64,000 nucleotides of DNA from NCBI GenBank assembly GCA_019044685.2, contig JAGTXX020000014.1, positions 1,054,001-1,118,000 of the forward strand. Direction: 5' to 3'. A program made the position numbers and the translations under genes. Positions 21,426 through 32,426 of this stretch are shown here, one piece after another. This stretch comes from Nannochloris sp. 'desiccata' (taxonomy: Eukaryota > Chlorophyta > Trebouxiophyceae > Chlorellales > Chlorellaceae). Position 1 is the first letter of the stretch, and each line of letters starts with the position of its first letter. The notes below the pieces were generated by a model. That model worked only from the letters and a program-made list of their open reading frames with translations, did no database searches and was not told where the DNA came from.

Positions 21426-22730
21426 CTATTCTCCATCACTACCAGTACCACTACCGTCTTCATAGTCCTCATCATCATGAGGCCCATAAATAGCAACTAG
21501 GGTCCTACCATACTTTCTATCTCTCAATTTTGTCAATGGACCGATCCTATCTCGAATCTCATGAACCACTTTTTTGGGGTATTCAACCACAATAATACTG
21601 GTATCATGTACTAACGGACTTTCTTCTAATAAATCATATAATTCAGTGTACGAAACAGATTCGTAAGGAGGGCAGACTGAAATAAAATCAAATGCACCTC
21701 CAGCAAACCTTGGCACCGTTGCTGCTCTTTTCAAAAAATCTTCTGCCCTGGTTGTGTGGACTATCGATTCCCCTTCAACCCCGCATTTTTCGATATTCGC
21801 TTGTAAACAATTCGACGCAACCCAGGGAGATAATTCAACAAAATGTGCTTCAGAACAGCCTCGAGACAACGCTTCAATACCTACGGCACCAGTCCCTGCA
21901 AAGAGATCGAGCCATCGAGTTCCTTCAGGCATGCCACCCGGGCAGCCATGGAGTGATGCGATCATGCTAAAGACAGCCCCGCGGACCATTTCCATCATAG
22001 GACGTGTTTGATCTCCTTGAGGGGATAGAATTCTGATGCCAGCTGCATAGCCAGCGACAATTTTTAAGCGACGGTGGGTTTTTTGTCTTGCTGCACTCTT
22101 TCTTTGTGAGTTTGGGGCGAGGCGGGAAGCTTCTTCGTCTGCTTCGTTTTGCAATTCGTTAAGACGTTTGACCATGTGGGCAGGTAAGCTTGCTAAAAGG
22201 TCACGTTCAGCTTTAGTGCCATCCGAATCACCTGCTTGTTTCTGCTTTTTAGCACTCGCTTTTTTACTTGTACTACTGCTCGTAGACAATATACTATCTT
22301 CATCGTCGCTATCGTCTTCTAAAAAGGCTTCAACACTATCAAAATCTTTCTCTGCATTATCATCTTCATCATCAGAAAAGCCTTCCTCATTTTCACCCTC
22401 ATCTTCAAATGATTCAACGCTCCATCCACCTTCAAAACTATCTAATAAATCTGAAGCATCAGAACCAGATAATGCATCTATATTCCAGCCAGTATTGATA
22501 TTGAATACTTCTACATCTTCAGTGATAGTATCACCACTGCCACCAAAGTCTTGCTTGGTTCTATTGCTTCTGCTGCCCCTGCCACCACCGCCATTGCTGC
22601 TGCCGCCACGGCGGCCCTTGCCTGCGGAAGCAAGCACGCTGCGTTGCGCATATGGTTCAGTATGTATATATGGTCGTGATGAGAGCAATGCACTAGGTAA
22701 AGTAAAGCAACGAATACGTAAGGCTGCCAT
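21426..22730 (-). CDS. RsmD-family rRNA (guanine-N2) methyltransferase, organellar
   Basis: SAM-dependent methyltransferase of the RsmD family, which in bacteria methylates G966 of 16S rRNA; here probably acting on plastid or mitochondrial rRNA. Single exon, 434 residues. The N-terminal 200 residues comprise a targeting-like Ser/Arg leader, a Gly/Arg/Ser patch and a long acidic stretch. The catalytic domain follows: GIRILSPQGDQTRPMMEMVR (the RsmD T-R-P motif), SAM-binding DLFAGTGAVGIEALSRG, and CPPY where bacterial RsmD has D-P-P-Y. A C-terminal acidic tail is present. The acidic insert is unusual in length; bacterial RsmD is about 200 residues. Confidence 0.9.
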   Translation of the reverse strand: MAALRIRCFTLPSALLSSRPYIHTEPYAQRSVLASAGKGRRGGSSNGGGGRGSRSNRTKQDFGGSGDTITEDVEVFNINTGWNIDALSGSDASDLLDSFEGGWSVESFEDEGENEEGFSDDEDDNAEKDFDSVEAFLEDDSDDEDSILSTSSSTSKKASAKKQKQAGDSDGTKAERDLLASLPAHMVKRLNELQNEADEEASRLAPNSQRKSAARQKTHRRLKIVAGYAAGIRILSPQGDQTRPMMEMVRGAVFSMIASLHGCPGGMPEGTRWLDLFAGTGAVGIEALSRGCSEAHFVELSPWVASNCLQANIEKCGVEGESIVHTTRAEDFLKRAATVPRFAGGAFDFISVCPPYESVSYTELYDLLEESPLVHDTSIIVVEYPKKVVHEIRDRIGPLTKLRDRKYGRTLVAIYGPHDDEDYEDGSGTGSDGE

Positions 22731-23110
22731 GGTGGGAATTTATAAATCAACTCGCCCACTTAATGTATGTTAAAAAATCAATCGCATGGGCTAGAAAGAA
22801 TATTAACACCTAAAAATAGCACTTCAATATAGCATTTATGTGCATGCATTACGGATGATAGCTGTTTATTCAAACTTTTCAAAACCATGAGCAAATGAGC
22901 ACAGGGGCCACCATCAGGTATAGGTTAAAGTATTCCCATCGAATTCTTCATATATTATTTTTGGTATTATTTAAAATAGATTGGCAACCGCAGGTGGAAT
23001 CGTACCTCTTTTACTAAACAGATCAAATTGGGATCCTTGCGCTGAACTTGCATCTGCCCTAGCCCTACATAATTTTCTCACGTTAGGCGCGTTTACAAAG
23101 CTTATAAAGT
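22731..23110. other. Divergent promoter region RsmD/MOCS2A
   Basis: No gene is visible. The two flanking genes are transcribed away from this spacer. Confidence 0.45.
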
Positions 23111-23441
23111 ATGGATGTTAATGTGCTATTCTTTGCTAGAAGTAGAGAGCTCGCAGGCGTCGGAGACGCTCTTCTGCAACTCTCCGCTGGTGCCGACACT
23201 GCAAGTTTTATAGAAGAACTATATCGAAAAGTAAGGAGTAAGCTATCCTAGTTTCCATCCAATTCAATCTACTGGCATGTAATTTGACACAGCAATCCAT
23301 TCTATGCAGTATCCTTCTCTTGAGGAGATTAGGGGTGCATTTGCGCTTGCAGTGAACCAAGAATACCTACCAGCGGGAGAGGTGGCGACATTAAAAGCAG
23401 GAGATGAAATAGCAATCATTCCACCCATTAGCGGCGGTTAA
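23111..23441 (+). CDS. Molybdopterin synthase small subunit (MOCS2A/MoaD)
   Basis: Sulfur-carrier subunit of molybdopterin synthase, a ubiquitin-like protein whose C-terminal thiocarboxylate donates sulfur to precursor Z. Two short exons, 23111-23230 and 23310-23441, join in phase 0 to 83 residues. Visible: [12 protein letters not shown] at the start, the family VN-E-Y stretch ([10 protein letters not shown]) and the essential C-terminal Gly-Gly after IPPISGG. It was not obvious as one frame because each exon is below 45 codons. TGTAA lies 13 nt after the stop. Confidence 0.93.
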
Positions 23442-23716
23442 ATGAGCTAAACATGTAACTACAGATACCATGCATTAGACTTAGAAAAGGTGTAAAACCG
23501 AAATTCTTCAGTAGAAGAAGGGTGAATATGCTGGGGCTTCCCAAGCGAGTCGCCCATATGGCCAATAGCAGCAAAGCAGGGTAATCGTTGCATTTATACA
23601 CAACACCAGCAAAACCGAGGCATTTTATTGTTGTTTTGACATATTTAAAACTCGTTGAAGGAGATAGCAGCCCATCAAGCAAAACAACACTAGTATTAAC
23701 ACACAAAGAATTAATA

Positions 23717-24505
23717 ATGCTTCGCAACGCAGTTCAGGCAGCTGCCCGTATGGTGCGTTGTTAAGATGATCAATATAATGTGTGCACATATATCGGAAAT
23801 ATAGCCTCCGTTTCATCGGTTTACTAATTTTCCTATCGTTTCCCTTTGGATTTGTGTTTGCAGGGCCTTGCTCGAATTCAGCAGCGTGCCTTTGCAGATA
23901 AGGCTGTTGCCACACAGGTAGATTGGGATGCCATAAGCAACTTGGTGCATAGCGATGATGGCAAGCGCGAGCTTGTCTCTCTCAGAACTACCTTTTTGGA
24001 TATTCAATCGCGGCTTTCTGGTATGAGTAAAGACACCGCTACGCCCAACTGGGCTGAGTGGAGCAAAGAACTCGACCCTAAGATTGTCGATGGATTCAAG
24101 AAGGCCTTTGAGAGTAAGTTTTTATGTATCAGATTGCAGGAATTGAAGTTTCGTTTTTTTTCCTGTCTGAGAATATTATGTTTAGCTCTGCTCTTCATTC
24201 ATGAATTGTTGTTTACTAACACAATCTTCTCTTCTTCATTATCAGCTATGAAACTGCCTTCGTATCAGGGAGACGATGTCACTCAGGCTAAGGCCAGGTT
24301 TGCCGAGATTATCGGCCAGGCGGAGGCACTTGCAGCTGCCTCTGCCTCTCGCGCAAAGGAAATCCAGGGAGAGCTTGCTGGCATTGAGAAGGAAAAGGCA
24401 CGGATTGCTACTATGACTGTTGATGAAGAGCTTGCAGCCGATCCTAAACTTGCCTCTGAAATTGATGCTGCCGTCGAAAAGGATAGTTTCCTCGTTACAC
24501 CCTAG
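23717..24505 (+). CDS. Mitochondrial ATP synthase subunit d
   Basis: Peripheral-stalk subunit of F1Fo ATP synthase, matrix side. Exons 23717-23752, 23864-24113 and 24246-24505 give 181 residues. Exon 1 and early exon 2 form a mitochondrial presequence (Arg/Ala/Gln-rich, no acids). The mature part begins V-D-W-D-A-I-S-N-L-V, close to the plant subunit d start, followed by a helical middle and the conserved T-M-T-V-D-E-E-L near the end. Intron 2 lacks an in-frame stop and could be misread as coding. The gene follows MOCS2A by 275 nt on the same strand. Confidence 0.88.
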
Positions 24506-24752
24506 ATATGATTATGATGTTTTTATAGTTTTCTTGAATATTTTCCCTTCTTTCTTTGCTGCTGTATCAACTTTACGAACAAGTCTCCTTCAGTATCAGA
24601 AATCATGCGATCAGCGAAACTAGCAGACTTATTTTTGCTAGACAGCCGAGCAGGTTTCATTCTTTTTCGTAAAAATTGTATACAAACCTTGTTCTCTTCT
24701 TACAGTAAAGCAACAATAATAAGATATTTTACTACAACTTCTCTACTCTACT

Positions 24753-25952
24753 CTAAGAAATCATCATTTTCCTTACGAGTAATCCTAATGCCAACATACC
24801 TGTATATCCAATATGCCATTTCGTTGCCATAAATTTCAATGGCCTCAATGCTTCAGGGTCGTCAGCGTTTGTTTCTGCCAGCTTCACCATTTCTGCTGCA
24901 AAGCCATAGGCCACCATAGACGATGTCCACACAGCAAATGGTAACACTCCAAATAATGATAACACCAGGGTAAGAGCATAGGTAAAGCCGATTGTTACTT
25001 TTAATGTTGCCGCTCCTTGTTTAGTCCCCATCCTCACGAGAGGTGACATTTTGCCATTTGCCTTATCTCCAGCAATTTGGTGGAAATGGGAACAGAATAA
25101 GATAACAGTTGTTGAAATACCTATTAGAATAGATAAAGCGATAGCGGAGGTAGGGAGCACAGAGAGGGCAGAGGCACCGGCAGCAGGCGTGGCAAGGGCG
25201 GGAGGTATTTGCGCCAAGTAAAAGGCAGAGGTCGCCAAGGGCCCAAAAGCTAAAAAGCAGAGAGGTTCGCCTAGTCCCAGGTAAGACCATCTAAATGGTG
25301 GGCCCTGGTATAAATATCCACAGCAAATTGCAGCGTACAACATCTTGGGGACAAGGACATTAGGCACCGTTGAGAGAAGACTGAAGAGTAAACCAGAGCC
25401 ACCCAACAGCAATCCCACTGCAAGGACCAATACCCCTGTTCTACTTCCAGTTAAGTTCACAACACTTTCAGGTTTGGTCTTGTCAACTCCAGTAGTGGAA
25501 TCAAATACGTCATTAGATAAATTCAACCAGGCAATAATAGCTACAGCAGCAACACAAAACCCTAAAGTGCGAACGGGGTCAAGGAAACCAGTGTCTACCC
25601 AGGCAGCCATGGCGGAGACGATGACCGGCGCAATACCCACAGAATACATGGGTGCTTTAATAGCTGCTTTCCACAAGCGGCGGAGCTCTTCTGGGTCGCG
25701 AGGAGCTTGTTTTGTTACGGTGCCGTCTGGTTCGATCACGCCGTCTGGAGTCAAGACTTCACGGAGAGCTCTAAAATCACTAGGGTTGCCTGGAGTTGAT
25801 GCAGCGTTGCATCTTAAGTTATTGTTAAACTTTATATGAGTTAAGAGCCGTGCTGGGTTGGGGACTATACGAGTAATTGGAGATTGCTTTTGCTGTGACG
25901 ATGCGTAGATGACCAGGCATCGTGCTGGTATAGGCGCCAATAGTATTCCCAT
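24753..25952 (-). CDS. DHNA phytyl/polyprenyltransferase (MenA/ABC4), plastid
   Basis: Integral-membrane UbiA-superfamily enzyme that attaches the prenyl tail to 1,4-dihydroxy-2-naphthoate in phylloquinone (vitamin K1) synthesis. Single exon; I start at the ATG at 25952, giving 399 residues with a basic, Ser/Asn-rich transit-like leader of about 60. About eight hydrophobic helices follow. The first Asp motif is N-D-V-F-D-S-T-T-G-V-D and the second is GDKANGKMSPLVRMGT, the plant/cyanobacterial MenA form. Phylloquinone is the photosystem I electron carrier, which supports a photosynthetic host. TTACA at 24700-24704 is its probable poly(A) signal. Confidence 0.88.
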   Translation of the reverse strand: MGILLAPIPARCLVIYASSQQKQSPITRIVPNPARLLTHIKFNNNLRCNAASTPGNPSDFRALREVLTPDGVIEPDGTVTKQAPRDPEELRRLWKAAIKAPMYSVGIAPVIVSAMAAWVDTGFLDPVRTLGFCVAAVAIIAWLNLSNDVFDSTTGVDKTKPESVVNLTGSRTGVLVLAVGLLLGGSGLLFSLLSTVPNVLVPKMLYAAICCGYLYQGPPFRWSYLGLGEPLCFLAFGPLATSAFYLAQIPPALATPAAGASALSVLPTSAIALSILIGISTTVILFCSHFHQIAGDKANGKMSPLVRMGTKQGAATLKVTIGFTYALTLVLSLFGVLPFAVWTSSMVAYGFAAEMVKLAETNADDPEALRPLKFMATKWHIGYTGMLALGLLVRKMMIS

Positions 25953-26147
25953 AATATTTTCTTTTAGATTATCATGCTCAAATATGCTAAGAGGATGCAC
26001 TTTATGGAGAGAAAACAAACTCAATTTGTCTAATATTTCAAATCTGCCGTCGCCCTTTTATCTTGATTCACTGCTCTTTCTATTTGTGACACAATATGTG
26101 TTAAAGACTCTATTCGTTAAATGAATCAAAAAACCTAGTACATAACT

Positions 26148-28392
26148 CTACTCGGCAAAGAAATACACGGTACCTCGTCCATACACCACTTTCAGCTGCA
26201 CTCTTCCCAACTTTGCCAGCGCATTAATAAACGCTTTGCCTTTCCCCACAGGCAGTGCTCCAGCCTCTTCAATATCATCCATGGTGAAGGAAGCACCATC
26301 CCCAGCAGCACATCTCCTTACAACAGATGTATGCATCGTAGCTGCAGCTTCGTTTAGCACCTCTAATGGCATTTGGCCTTGTACAAAGCCAGGTAAAGAG
26401 GAATACTCGCTGTCGTTGATAGGAGTCCAAGGAGCAACAGAGGTGGGCAAAGAAGGGGTTAAAGAGGCAGGTAGTGAGCCACCACGTGTGGAAGGTAAAG
26501 TACGTGCTCCACCAGCAGCAGAGGGAGCTCCAGACATGGGACCAGCTGTTGCAGCAGGGGTCACGTGAGGAGTAGGGTTTGTTGCTGCATAAGACGTTCT
26601 TGCCGTGGTGGTGGTGGTTGCTGTTCCAGTATTCCCACTGTTAGTAGAAGTTGTAGATGTCGTTTTGGTTGCAGTTGTTGTGCTGGGACGTGATAATGCT
26701 GCAGCAATAGCTTCTTCCAAACTTTCTCTACTCTTTTGATTGGCCAAAGCCTGGGCACTTGCCTGGGCTTGAGCAGCGGCAGCGGTAGCAGCACAACCAA
26801 AATCAGCACTCCCTGGCGTTACCGAAGCAACCACAGCAGTTGTTGCACTCGGCATGGCCATTGATTGATACCCAGTATACTGCACTTGCTGATGTCCAGA
26901 TAAGGCACGGTTATAAATAACTTGCGCCTTCAACTCCATTGTACTTTCTTCATCATAATAACCACCTCCAGTACCATTTCCCGTACTATTATGACCATCA
27001 GTGTAACCAGTACTAGGAGGCATAACAGGGCTGACACTCATTAAATACCGTTCAGTAGATGCAACGATATGAGGATATTTTTCACGATATGCGTCCAATA
27101 ACAAAGGGTTGTTGGCCAATTTCTGTGCTGTAGATGCGAGGAAGGCATCTGCAGCTTCAACTTGCATTATTTCAGAAGGAGAGTCGTTAAGATTTATTGA
27201 AAGAGGCGAGGAGAGGGATATGGGAGACCCGAGACCCCCAGGAGCCGCTGAAAACACTTCCGCTGCCGCACTTGAGGCTTCTTCTATTTGTGCACGTTGA
27301 TGCTCAGCAGCAGCAGCAAATGCAGGGGACAAAGGCGCAGGCGACAGAGGCACAGGCGAGGGACTCGGAAGAGTTAATAGAGTACCTCTGCGAGAGTTGG
27401 GACGAGATCCCGCTGGAGACAAGAAACTGAAAGAACTCAACCTACCACCGCCAATGCCTTCAGAAGATGAGGTAGTTGCATATTTACCGAGTAAATGACG
27501 CATTGAAGGCGTTAAATCTTCAGGAGAGGAGACACTGGAAGGTGTATCCTGACGGAATGTGCGTGCTTTTGCTGCAGTCATCGGTGCCAGTGCTTGAGCT
27601 GCTGTGAGATGGGCAGCTGGTCCTACGAGGCGGCGTTGTCCAGTGGAAGGAGGAGGATGGACAATCATGTGTTGTTGATCCATTTTGACTGTCGGAGAAA
27701 GAGATTTATCGTGTATAGTGTCACTGACGTCGCTGTATGTTGGGGAAAGCATACCCAGAGCTTCTTGCTTGGCTGCAAATTTAGGATGTTGGGAGGCACC
27801 ACCACCTCTGCTGTTATCTGATCCATTCAGCAAGTCCAAGGGGTTGGTGGGAGGTAAGGGGGAGTACTGTTCAGCGTATCCGTATGATTGCAAGCGAGAT
27901 TCTAAAGCGGAAATAGCTTTGGCATTTTGTTCGTAAAGGCTAGCACAGTGTCCAACCAGTTCCTGTAGACAGAGCAAAAAAAACAAAGAGACGACGGTAG
28001 TTGTGGGAAAGCTTGAATAAAATTTACAAGGTACCTTATGAGCTCGGATTGATCCAACATTATCATCCCAGATCGTTTTGTCACCATACTGGCAAGTTGT
28101 TACCCCAACACTTATGTTCGCGCTATTCAAAATAACAACTGTCACAATGAAGTTTAAAATTTACCTCCAAAGAAATTGCGTCCAGACTGACACTTTCAAG
28201 GGCCTCGACATCCTCACTAAGCGATGTCAAGCGGTCGTTTAAATCTTCCAGGCAGTGGCGGTACAGGGTAGCACCTGTAATAGGCCTCACTTCAACATTG
28301 CGTTTTAATTCGTTGATCTCATTTGTGATTTGAGGCCCAAACAGCTGCAAATCAGCTGATAATTGGTTCAGTGGCTTGCGTAAAGATGTCAT
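26148..28392 (-). CDS. Spindle and kinetochore-associated protein 3 (SKA3)-like
   Basis: Outer-kinetochore SKA complex subunit that helps couple chromosomes to depolymerising microtubules. Exons 28165-28392, 28035-28088 and 26148-27962 are all phase 0 and give 698 residues. The N-terminus is helical and begins M-T-S-L-R-K-P-L; exon 3 opens with ELVGHCASLYEQN and LESRLQSYGY, resembling the SKA3 helical region ending in the F-x-x-Y-G-Y motif. A long Ser/Pro/Thr-rich disordered stretch follows, including LTPSMRHLLGKY, similar to the SKA3 P-E-x-L-x-x-L-L-x-K-Y motif. The C-terminus (EYSSLPGFVQGQMPLEVLNE and GDGASFTMDDIEEAG) matches plant SKA3 tails. Assignment is by recall of motifs only. Confidence 0.65.
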
Positions 28393-28888
28393 GTTGCATT
28401 ATATATGCATAACATACCAAACTGTCACCAACGAATTTTCAAAAGCAACTTGAATTTCAAACCAGCCCCTCCAAAAATTGGCGATCCCCGGGACAAAAGG
28501 GCCTCTGCGGCTACACTTATAAGCTGACTTCCGACTTGAAATCGGTCTCTTCGGGTAAACTTGCCACTTGGTTGCTAGGTGAGTATTCATTACAAGGGAT
28601 AGAAGGGGGCCAGAGCAATGCTGATCAAGTTGGAGGTGCAATTGGAGAAGATGGCTGACAAAATTATAATGCCAGAAGACTTTATTGGAAGACTTTTTTA
28701 TATTAATCTTGTTGGGATAATAAGAAAATGGAATTTGGACAGATTTACAAAGGCAGAACAGCTGCTTTAGTAACTTTTCAGCTCTCCATCACTCCTTTTG
28801 GGCATTAGTTTCAGTGCAAACTTGAATAAAGAACTCATCATGTGCTCGTTTTATTTGCAGATTTATCGCAGATCCGTGCACTTTAAAG
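28393..28888. other. Divergent promoter region SKA3/RPS15A
   Basis: No coding region is visible. A TTTATTTGCAG acceptor at about 28850-28860 suggests a 5'-UTR intron for RPS15A. Confidence 0.45.
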
Positions 28889-29383
28889 ATGGTGCGCGTT
28901 TCGGTGATGGGCGATGCCCTGGTGAGTAATAAACTACGCGACTGCGATTGATTATTACTGTTCATTTTCTAAAGTCTTATTTATACCTCCTTCTAATATT
29001 CCCGTTCTTATTACCGCTTACAGAAAACCATGTACAATGCCGAGAAGCGTGGAAAGAAGCAGGTGCTCCTCCGCCCCTCTTCCAAGGTGCTCATCAAGTT
29101 CCTTCAGGTAATGATGAAGCATGGATACATTGGAGAGTTTGAGTTTGTAGATAACCACCGTGCTGGAAAGATTGTGGTCGAGCTTAACGGCCGCTTGAAC
29201 AAGTGCGGTGTCATCTCTCCCCGCTATGATGTTGCTGCTGGAGACATTGAGGATTGGGTTGCCCGCCTCTTGCCTTCCCGTCAGTTTGGTTACTTTGTCA
29301 TGACTACCTCCCAGGGTATTATGGATCACGAAGAAGCCCGCAGAAAGAAACTAGGTGGGAAAATTATGGCATATTTTTATTAA
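28889..29383 (+). CDS. RPS15A: 40S ribosomal protein S15A (uS8)
   Basis: Small-subunit ribosomal protein uS8. Exons 28889-28921 and 29024-29383 join in phase 0 to 130 residues, the standard length. Begins [11 protein letters not shown] and contains [20 protein letters not shown] and GVISPRYDV, near-universal in eukaryotes. The C-terminus ends in A-Y-F-Y where most species have G-F-F-Y. TGTAA lies 29 nt past the stop. Confidence 0.98.
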
Positions 29384-29570
29384 ATGTGCTTGTTAGATTA
29401 AATTTAGCTTTGTAACACTAGTCCAAAAAAAAAAACGATGAGAAAACCAAGTAGGAGTTTGCAGCCCGATAGTTCAAATTCGGAGCTATTTGTATGCTCA
29501 CCCCTCTGCGCTGCTTTATAGACCATATAGAAAGTAATATTACAGAAACTTAACAAAGAATAAAAGGAAA

Positions 29571-32426
29571 TTAAAGTTTAAACCCAGATGCACGAATCGA
29601 CTTGCCGGCATTTGCAACCGCTGCAGCAGCACCTTCAACACCAGCACCATCTCTCTCTGCTTGCAACTGCGCAAACACCTTTGCAGAACGAGAATAATTA
29701 GACACCCCACCAGCACGCGAATTCTTTGTCGCCTTTGCCAGTTTACGCAGCTCTTGTTGCTCTTCTTCAGACTTTCTATTTGAAATTCTGGTGGTGCCCA
29801 TCGTAGCAGCCCTAGCAGCAGCATTCTCTTCTGCAGCCACCTTCCTCTTCTTTGACGCCCGTTTCTTATCAGCACGTCTTCTTTTACGATCTTCCTTTGT
29901 AAGCTCAGCTTCAGATTTGAATCCACCGCCGGGCTGCAAGACCACACGAAGTCCCGCATGGTGAGGATTCTTACCATGTGTGTCCTCATCATCACTCTCT
30001 TCACCAACATATTGATTATTTCTATCTTTTGTGGTATCTTCAGCAAGGGTAATAGCCCCAGTTCCTGCTTTATACACCTCTTCAGGTGCACGCATCGATG
30101 CTGTACTCACAAATGCAGGTGCTGCTTCCTCCATTAAGATAGCAGGCACATCCACTTTAACAGTAACCTCTTCGATATTGGGCACAGGGCGGTAATGACC
30201 ATGACTTAATGCATCTAATGCAGCACTAAGTGCTTTAAATTGCGCTGTGGCAAGCTCTCGTACAGGTGCATCACGATCAACAACAACTCCAGTCACTGCT
30301 CGTACGTAATCTTGTTCGTACAGCTCACCTAATCCTGCTGCACTTTTCTTGTCATCCAACTGGACGGTTGTTTTTGTTTTCTCAGGTGGTGGTGGCACAA
30401 ATTTAATAGGATCATCAAACCGACCATCACCAATACGATCTTTAATTAAATCTTCAAGGCTGCGGGTTGACTCTTCAGTGGGTGGAGGTGGGGGTTTCAC
30501 CGTGGTTTCATAATCTAAATCGATTTCTAAAGCGGAATTCTTAGGGCGAGAACCAGCGATAACTTCACCTTGCATCCACCATGGCTTCTCAGTCATGGCT
30601 TCTTTTTCCATCTTCTTGATTTTCATGGCAGTCCGTTCTAAACGACGTTGATGGGTAGAAGACGGCTTTTCATTGAGGTCATCATCGAGATCGTCTTCTT
30701 CATCTTCTTCGCTATAACCCTCATCTTCTTGTTTGTCCTCTTCAGAAGAGGTAGTAGGGTCTTCAGCAAGAACATCTCTGTGCTTCTTTTGTTGCCGTTG
30801 TTGCTGCTTATTTTTCCTGCCGGGTTCAACAGCTCCTTTCTTTTTGTCACCACTACCACCACGAGGCAATTTACGAGGTCCAAAGAAATCTTCATACATC
30901 ACATCTACAGCACCTTCTTCAAGCTCCGCCTCCTCCTCCTCCTCTTCTTCTTCCTCTTCAGAGTCACTAAGACCGCCAGCAAATTTCTTTTTATTCTTCT
31001 TTCCTTTCTTCCTTTTTTTGCCTATCAAACCAGCAGCATTATCCAGCAACGCCTCTAATTCAGCCTCCTCAACATCACTACCGCTATACCCACCATCTTG
31101 TAGGTCTTCATCTTCACTGGCATCATCTTCACTGCTGTGTTGATCTCTCCCAAGAGCCTCATCATCGATGTCCCCTTCACTGTCACTGTTTTCTATCAAA
31201 GTCCCGTTCTTTTCTTCTTCTTCTTCATTCATGGTACCTTCACCAGCGTATTCGCGTTCTGCCTGTTGTAAGAATGCTTCCATTTCATCCAATTTCATGA
31301 AATCATCTTCAACGGCAGCGATAGCCTCATCATTTGTCAGTCTATTATTATATTTATTTCGAGTGTTTTGCTTTTTGCCGCGCTTGCTTTTGCTACGATC
31401 GTCTTCTGATTCTTCTCCAGATTCCTCGTCCTCTTCAGATCCTTCATCTTCGCTTTCTACTACAGAAGCACCACTATCCTTACGAGCTTTCTTCTCTTTC
31501 CTTCCAGCTTCAAGCAGAGCATCGTAATCCATGCCCTTTTTGTCATCGTCTTCACTATTAAACTCCTCTTCTTCTTCTTCTTCTTCGTCATCTTCACTGC
31601 CACTATCATTTTCTCGTTCTTCTAGTAATTCTCCACCACCTCCTAACAACTCATCTAAGGCTTCTTCAACGTCAGCAGGCATTAAAGTACTGATAGCCTC
31701 AGTTTTTTTAAGTTGTTTGCGAGCTCGTTTCAGAGCAGGGGCAGAAAGCATATCAAGTTGCAACCAAATCTGTTCAGCATCAAAACCATCAACATATAGA
31801 GCAGCAGTGGTACCATCTGCATCATGAACAGGTGCTTGTTTTGCTGCATAGTCTAGAAGCTGTTTGGCAGCAGTGCGTGCAGCGGTGGCCATGTCACCTG
31901 ATCGTTGAAGCAAATTAGAAGGGTCGGTCGTGATGAGTTGATCAAACGCATCGCTGTCGATATTGAAATCTCTAAAAACATCGAGCTCCTCAAGTTCTTC
32001 TTCTTCTTCTCCATCCTCTTCTTCAGAACCTGCTTCACTGTCGGTATTCTCGCCGTCGGCTTGGGGATCATCGTCGCTTTCGCTCTCCTCTATGATGGAA
32101 TAATTGCATTTTGCAATATTCACTCCAGTTATTAGTTCCTTTACAATTAAAAAATAAGATTAAAAGGTCAGGCGGCGAACGACTAGTGTATGCATGTGTT
32201 ATAAAAGCTTTTAAATCAAAGCACCCACCTCTGTTTCCTCAACTTGAAGCGTGCAGCTTCGTCCCTGAGTAGAGCACTTAACTACTCGAGCTATTATCTC
32301 CCCCTGCATGAATTGATTCTAGTCAATTTTTGCTAATGTCACGTTTCATTTTGCATGCTCAAATTTGCAAATTCTTACCTCTCTATCTGGCAGCTCTACT
32401 GAAACTAGCGTCCCTGCCGCCAACAT
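29571..32426 (-). CDS. MPP10, U3 snoRNP (SSU processome) protein
   Basis: Component of the U3 snoRNP needed for early 18S pre-rRNA cleavage in the nucleolus, where it binds Imp3 and Imp4. Exons 32379-32426, 32229-32303 and 29571-32138, all phase 0; 896 residues. The MPP10 N-terminal motif is present (VDGFDAEQIWLQLDM), then long acidic tracts, then the conserved C-terminal part: EKPWWMQGEVIAGSRPKNSA, LEDLIKDRIGDGRFDDPIKF and the lysine/arginine-rich end. The first two exons plus the start of exon 3 add about 60 residues with a small-barrel, Tudor-like look (GTLVSVELPDREGEIIARVV) that is not part of animal or yeast MPP10 as I know them. TTACA at 29540-29544 lies 27 nt beyond the stop. Confidence 0.9.

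Noticed and set aside
29455..29500. B-box-like GTTCAAATTC near 29,470 as a tRNA
   Set aside because: No matching A box, acceptor stem or anticodon arm can be formed.
30648..31527. Long + strand Ser/Leu-rich frames opposite MPP10
   Set aside because: They are reverse readings of the acidic GAA/GAT tracts of MPP10 and not genes.
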